Positions 8,065 through 10,974 of a stretch of DNA of 10,974 nt are shown piece after piece (positions within the stretch are counted from its first letter, which is position 1; each line of letters starts with the position of its first letter). The position numbers were made by a program, and so were the translations under genes. The notes under the pieces are model-generated. The model saw only the letters and a list, made by a program, of their open reading frames with translations. It had not been told where the DNA came from and did no database searches. Source of the DNA: GCA-2686765 sp036012725 (GTDB lineage Bacteria; Pseudomonadota; Alphaproteobacteria; Rhodospirillales; 2-02-FULL-58-16); contig DASCPW010000087.1 of the NCBI GenBank assembly GCA_036012725.1, forward strand, positions 1 to 10,974, in the 5' to 3' direction.

Positions 8065-8816
8065 TGGCTTGTTTCACCATCATCGTCCCCGTCCTCGACG
8101 AGCGTGACAACCTGGACCGGCTGTTCGCCGCTTTCCGCGACATCGAGAATGAATTCGGGGCCGACCTCGATACCCGCTTCATCATGGTCGACGACGGCAG
8201 CACCGACGGCACCGCCGAGCGGACCCGGGAGCTGGCCGGCAACCTCGATTTCACCCTGCTCCACCACCAGACCAACCAGGGCCCTGGCCGCGCCTTCGCC
8301 ACCGGCTTCGCCCACCTGGCCGGGAACTTGCGCGACGACGACTGGGTGGCGACCATGGAGGGCGACAATACGTCGTGCCATAAATTGATCCGGCAGATGT
8401 TCACCCGCTCCAAGGAAGGCTACGACGTCATCCTGGCCAGCCCTTATATGTACGGCGGCGGAATAACCAACACCCAGACCTACCGCTGGTTTTTAAGCTA
8501 CATGGCCAACGTCTTCGTCAAGGAGATGCTGGGCATCTCGGGCATCATGACCATGAGTTCCTTCTTCCGGCTTTACCGGGGTAGGGCGCTGCGCAGCCTC
8601 CAGAACCGCCATGGCCCCGGCATTGTTGAACGGGCCGGCTTCGAATCCATGGTCGAGATGCTGGTCAAGATGGTCTACCTGAAGATAGCAATCTCCGAGG
8701 TGCCAATGGTGCTGGACACCACGCTTCGCGCCGGTAAGAGCAAAATGAATGTGATCAAGACCATCATGGGCTATCTGTCGCTCTACCGCCTGAAGGGCCG
8801 CTGGCGGGTGGACTAG
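8064..8816 (+). CDS. Family 2 glycosyltransferase, DPM1/polyprenyl-phosphate glycosyltransferase-like
   Basis: A 250-aa GT-A fold enzyme expected at the cytoplasmic face of the membrane, transferring a sugar from a nucleotide to a lipid or lipid-linked acceptor. The nucleotide-binding start is I-I-V-P-V-L-D-E-R-D-N-L, followed by V42-D-D-G-S-T-D-G-T. The metal-binding motif position reads M-E99-G-D101-N in place of the usual D-A-D. The end (EVPMVLDTTLRAGKSKM, then LSLYRLKGRWRV) resembles the acceptor-side region of dolichyl-phosphate mannose synthases. There is no C-terminal transmembrane pair. The ATG overlaps the previous TGA by one base (TGATG), implying translational coupling. Acceptor and sugar are unknown. 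Confidence 0.87.
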   Translation: MACFTIIVPVLDERDNLDRLFAAFRDIENEFGADLDTRFIMVDDGSTDGTAERTRELAGNLDFTLLHHQTNQGPGRAFATGFAHLAGNLRDDDWVATMEGDNTSCHKLIRQMFTRSKEGYDVILASPYMYGGGITNTQTYRWFLSYMANVFVKEMLGISGIMTMSSFFRLYRGRALRSLQNRHGPGIVERAGFESMVEMLVKMVYLKIAISEVPMVLDTTLRAGKSKMNVIKTIMGYLSLYRLKGRWRVD

Positions 8817-8845
8817 AACAGGGGCTCTGTTATTCTCCGCCGATC

Positions 8846-10330
8846 ATGAAGATTCTTCTGCTGACACCGATCATCTCGCAGCGTGACCTGTGGGGCAAGT
8901 TCGAGAAAGGGGGCGGGTCCTACTTCCCCATCGGGCTGCTCTATATCGCCGGCGCCGCGCGTGAGGCCGGCCACCAAGTCGACCTGCTGGACGCCTCCAC
9001 CCTGCGCACCGACGAGGACGGGCTGGTCCGGCACCTGGAGGCCGGGGACTACGGCGTCATCGGCTTCGGCAACTGCTATACCGCCCATATGCATGCCATC
9101 CACAATACGGCCAAGATCTGCAAACGGGTCCAGCCGAACGCCAAGCTGGTCGTCGGCGGCACCCATCCGACCCTGTTCCCCAAGGAGACCATGGAGCGCT
9201 TCGAGGAGTTCGACGCCCTGGTATTCGGCGAGGGCGAGGCCACCTTCACCGAGCTTCTGGAGCACTACTCCGGCGGCGCCTCGGTACTGCCGGACATCAA
9301 GGGCATTACCTACCGAAGCGAGTCCGGAATCACCAGTAACCCCGCCCGCCAAGGCATCAAGGACATGGGCGAATTGCCGGAGCTGCCCTACGACCTTCTC
9401 GATGTCGACCGCTACGAGCCGCCACCATCGAACTACCGGGCACTGCCGACCTTCGCCTTCATCGTCTCGCGGGGCTGCCCCTATAAGTGCTCCTACTGCG
9501 ACGTCCGGGTGCATGGCCGCAAGATGCGCTACGACGAAGCCGAGCGCGCCGTCACCCAGCTCAAGCACCTCAAGCAAACCTACGGCATGAAGGGGGTCTA
9601 CTTTTTGGATTCCATCATGACCGTCAACCGCAAGTTCATCATCAAACTCTGCAAGCGGATGGTCGAGGAGAAACTGGACCTGCAATGGTCTTGCTCGACC
9701 CGCGTCAACTGCGTCGATCCTGAACTCTTGGGCTGGATGAAGAAGGCCGGATGCTGGAACATCTCGTTTGGCCTGGAATCGGGCAATGATGAGTCTCTGA
9801 AAAGGATGAACAAGGCGGCGACCACTGCCCAGGCCCGCGAGGCGGTGAAAATAGTCAAGAAGGCCGGCATCCAGGTCACCGGATTCTTTATCCTCTGCCT
9901 GCCCGGCGAGGACGAGGCGATGACATTGAACACGGTCAGGTTTGCCAAGGAACTGAAGATGAATACCTCGATTTTCTTTCTGCCGGTCCCCTTCCCCGGC
10001 ACCCAGCTCTACGAGGACTGCAAGGAGATCGGGGGGCTTCAAGAGAACATCCAATGGGAGGACTACAAGCAGTGGATGGACCCGACGGTGCCGCTTTGGG
10101 TCAACCCGCTGATCGGCAAGGAGCGGATGCTGGAACTCTATAACCTAGCCATCCGCGCCTTCTACCTGTCGCCTTCGACACTGATCCGCACGGCGCTGAA
10201 CATCAAATCGTTGACCGAGCTGAAAAAGTACGCCAAGGGCCTCTATTCCATGATCGAGGTGCTCAAAGAGAGTATCGCCAGCAAGTCCCACCGCCGGCGC
10301 TCCATGCCCGAGATGCGCGACGTGGAATAA
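8846..10330 (+). CDS. B12-binding-domain radical SAM protein
   Basis: A 494-aa class B-type radical SAM enzyme. Residues 1 to about 140 form a Rossmann-like cobalamin-binding domain (KILLLTP..., Y-F-P-I-G-L-L-Y-I-A-G, V-V-G-G-T-H-P-T). It lacks the D-x-H-x-x-G cobalamin-ligand motif, as is common in this class. The radical SAM core carries the iron-sulfur motif C211-P-Y-K-C215-S-Y-C218, F308-G-L-E-S-G-N and a C-terminal P-F-P-G-T segment. Relatives include methyltransferases and ring-forming enzymes acting on unreactive carbons. The substrate here is unknown. The location 29 nt after the glycosyltransferase gene, in the same direction, suggests a lipid carrier, sugar or membrane-lipid target. 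The ATG at 8846 has no strong ribosome binding site. The next gene starts 4 nt after its TAA. Confidence 0.9.
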   Translation: MKILLLTPIISQRDLWGKFEKGGGSYFPIGLLYIAGAAREAGHQVDLLDASTLRTDEDGLVRHLEAGDYGVIGFGNCYTAHMHAIHNTAKICKRVQPNAKLVVGGTHPTLFPKETMERFEEFDALVFGEGEATFTELLEHYSGGASVLPDIKGITYRSESGITSNPARQGIKDMGELPELPYDLLDVDRYEPPPSNYRALPTFAFIVSRGCPYKCSYCDVRVHGRKMRYDEAERAVTQLKHLKQTYGMKGVYFLDSIMTVNRKFIIKLCKRMVEEKLDLQWSCSTRVNCVDPELLGWMKKAGCWNISFGLESGNDESLKRMNKAATTAQAREAVKIVKKAGIQVTGFFILCLPGEDEAMTLNTVRFAKELKMNTSIFFLPVPFPGTQLYEDCKEIGGLQENIQWEDYKQWMDPTVPLWVNPLIGKERMLELYNLAIRAFYLSPSTLIRTALNIKSLTELKKYAKGLYSMIEVLKESIASKSHRRRSMPEMRDVE

Positions 10331-10334
10331 TACC

Positions 10335-10658
10335 ATGACCGCCCTTTTCAGCCGATACGGCGCCAAGCTAGCCGTTTTTGCGGCACTGGCGGCCATTGCG
10401 GTGATCGCCGCCGTCGGCGGGCTGTATCTCGCCTATCCGGACTATCTCGACCATACGGAACCCAGCGTCGCGGCGCTTTCCTGGCGTCTGCTTGAGGGCC
10501 ATCCCGTCTATCACGGTCTCTAAGCCCCGGACCGGACCAGTATCCCCTACGGACCCCTGTCCTACGGCATTCATGCCGTGGTCTTCGCCCTTTTCGGCGT
10601 TTCCTTGGGGACAGGCAAGCTCGCCGCCATACCGCCGCCACGGCCGATGATCGCCTGA
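10335..10658 (+). pseudogene. Truncated GT-C-type membrane glycosyltransferase (ArnT/PMT-like) with in-frame stop
   Basis: The gene starts well. A basic N-terminus is followed by a hydrophobic helix (about residues 11-34) and then a periplasmic loop with acidic residues (YPDYLDHTEPSVAALSW), R-L-L-E-G-H-P-V-Y, as in lipid-linked sugar-dependent GT-C enzymes. Codon 63 is TAA (10521-10523). The same frame continues with Y-G-P-L-S-Y-G-I-H-A-V-V-F-A-L-F-G-V-S-L, which belongs to the family's next segment, up to about 10627. After that the sequence is unrelated and the frame ends at TGA 10656. A full enzyme would have about 500 residues and ten or more helices, so most of the gene is gone. The first piece alone (62 aa) would be a single-helix peptide. 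It lies 4 nt after the radical SAM gene and would have been the operon's next gene. Confidence 0.7.
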
Positions 10659-10689
10659 TAAATGCACCAAAACCGCAACCCTATAGCCA

Positions 10690-10727
10690 AGAAAGTAGAA
10701 AACCGCCTCGGCATCACGCCGAAGCGG
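10690..10727 (-). terminator. Terminator-like hairpin, minus strand
   Basis: On the minus strand CCGCTTCGGC (10727-10718), a 5-nt loop and GCCGAGGCGG (10712-10703) pair over 10 bp with one G-U wobble, then TTTTCTACTTTCTT follows. The wobble position would be a C-A mismatch in plus-strand RNA and no T-run lies on that side, so the signal points to minus-strand transcription coming from the right. It lies about 57 nt beyond the end of the possible minus-strand frame at 10784. Confidence 0.4.
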
Positions 10728-10783
10728 AAACAAAATGTCCGCTCTTAGCAAAAACAGACATCGAAAACGGCCTCAGATGCGAG

Positions 10784-10974
10784 TTATTCAACAACCTCAG
10801 CCAACAAGAGACATTGGCTGATCAGACGCCAGCGGAGGAAAACCCATTCCAACGATGATGCAATTTGGGTATGGTTAGTGTGGACTTGAAAGGCTATCTG
10901 GGAAAAATCGGTTAAAAAGTGTTGGATGAAAACATAATCCGCGCCCAGATGGGCAATGTCCTGACAGACGCGGC
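10784..10974 (-). CDS. Possible 3' end of an unknown minus-strand gene (partial)
   Basis: A frame enters from the right edge and stays open for 63 codons to TAA at 10784-10786. Its residues include A-D-Y-V-F-I-Q-H-F-L-T-D-F and end S-Q-C-L-L-L-A-E-V-V-E. I recognise no family. Points in favour are its length in a region of about 50% GC and a terminator-like hairpin downstream in the same orientation. Points against are the absence of biased third codon positions and competing open stretches on the plus strand. It may be a shadow or a decayed mobile-element gene. Confidence 0.22.
   Translation of the reverse strand, partial: RVCQDIAHLGADYVFIQHFLTDFSQIAFQVHTNHTQIASSLEWVFLRWRLISQCLLLAEVVE

Larger units (their letters stand above)
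10659..10974. other. Lower-GC region after the broken glycosyltransferase, no confident intact gene
   Basis: GC content drops noticeably compared with the operon. It holds the minus-strand hairpin at 10690-10727, a perfect 8-bp inverted repeat TCAGCCAA/TTGGCTGA (10797-10804 and 10814-10821), and the possible partial minus-strand frame. On the plus strand one frame (phase of 10871) is open except for TGA at 10856 and TAA at 10913. It reads like protein again from 10919 to the edge (V-L-D-E-N-I-I-R-A-Q-M-G-N-V-L-T-D-A). I cannot say which strand, if either, is coding. The mix of broken frames suggests old insertion or deletion events. Confidence 0.45.

Noticed and set aside
8813..10054. 413-codon minus-strand frame opposite the radical SAM gene
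   Set aside because: Antisense to a gene with a clear C-x3-C-x2-C cluster; it is rich in L, G, D and V as expected of a mirrored high-GC frame.
10662..10748. 28-codon plus-strand frame (MHQNRNPIAKK...)
   Set aside because: No ribosome binding site, no recognisable family, and it overlaps the terminator-like hairpin; too short to support.

Overview
The window most resembles a free-living alphaproteobacterium, probably of a Rhodospirillales or Magnetospirillum-like type. This is inferred from the high GC content of the coding core, the S9 protein with an N-terminal extension, the rplM-rpsI arrangement, and TAGAGC/GCTCTA inverted repeats of a kind common in that class. I have no database confirmation of the taxon.

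Left part, all on the minus strand. At the left edge an AT-rich stretch holds what looks like the first 29 codons of a tyrosine recombinase (integrase), read off the window. It has a good ribosome binding site and a plausible promoter lying inside an array of TGTCAA motifs spaced 11 bp apart. Next comes the ribosomal protein operon rplM-rpsI (L13, S9), with an intrinsic terminator after rpsI and a leader of about 150 nt. That leader contains two inverted-repeat elements. Upstream of it is a minus-strand pair: an MFS transporter overlapping a VOC/glyoxalase-fold gene that has an in-frame amber codon at position 21.

Central and right part, all on the plus strand from about 3295 to 10658, is a tightly packed envelope-polysaccharide operon. 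Its first three genes encode four activities that turn UDP-GlcNAcA into UDP-2,3-diacetamido-2,3-dideoxy-mannuronic acid. These are a fusion of a WbpB-type oxidoreductase with a WbpD-type acetyltransferase, then a WbpE-type aminotransferase, then a WbpI-type 2-epimerase. The WbpA 6-dehydrogenase that would feed the pathway is not in the window. An extended SDR sugar-nucleotide enzyme, a DPM1-like GT2 glycosyltransferase, a cobalamin-binding-type radical SAM enzyme and the start of a GT-C-type membrane glycosyltransferase follow. Junctions are overlaps of 1-4 nt or gaps of 2-29 nt, which indicates one transcript. The operon probably makes a rare diacetamido uronic acid and begins transferring it, and others, onto a lipid-linked glycan.

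Right edge: the GT-C gene is broken by an in-frame TAA and loses recognisable sequence after about 100 codons. The remaining 320 bp has lower GC. It contains a possible minus-strand reading frame entering from the right, followed by a terminator-like hairpin in the matching orientation. This looks like the junction with another, possibly mobile, segment.

The clearest points of interest are the WbpB-WbpD fusion joining two non-consecutive pathway steps, the phased TGTCAA array at the putative integrase promoter, the two hairpin elements in the rplM leader (one with an alternative fold), and the decayed genes near both ends of the polysaccharide locus.
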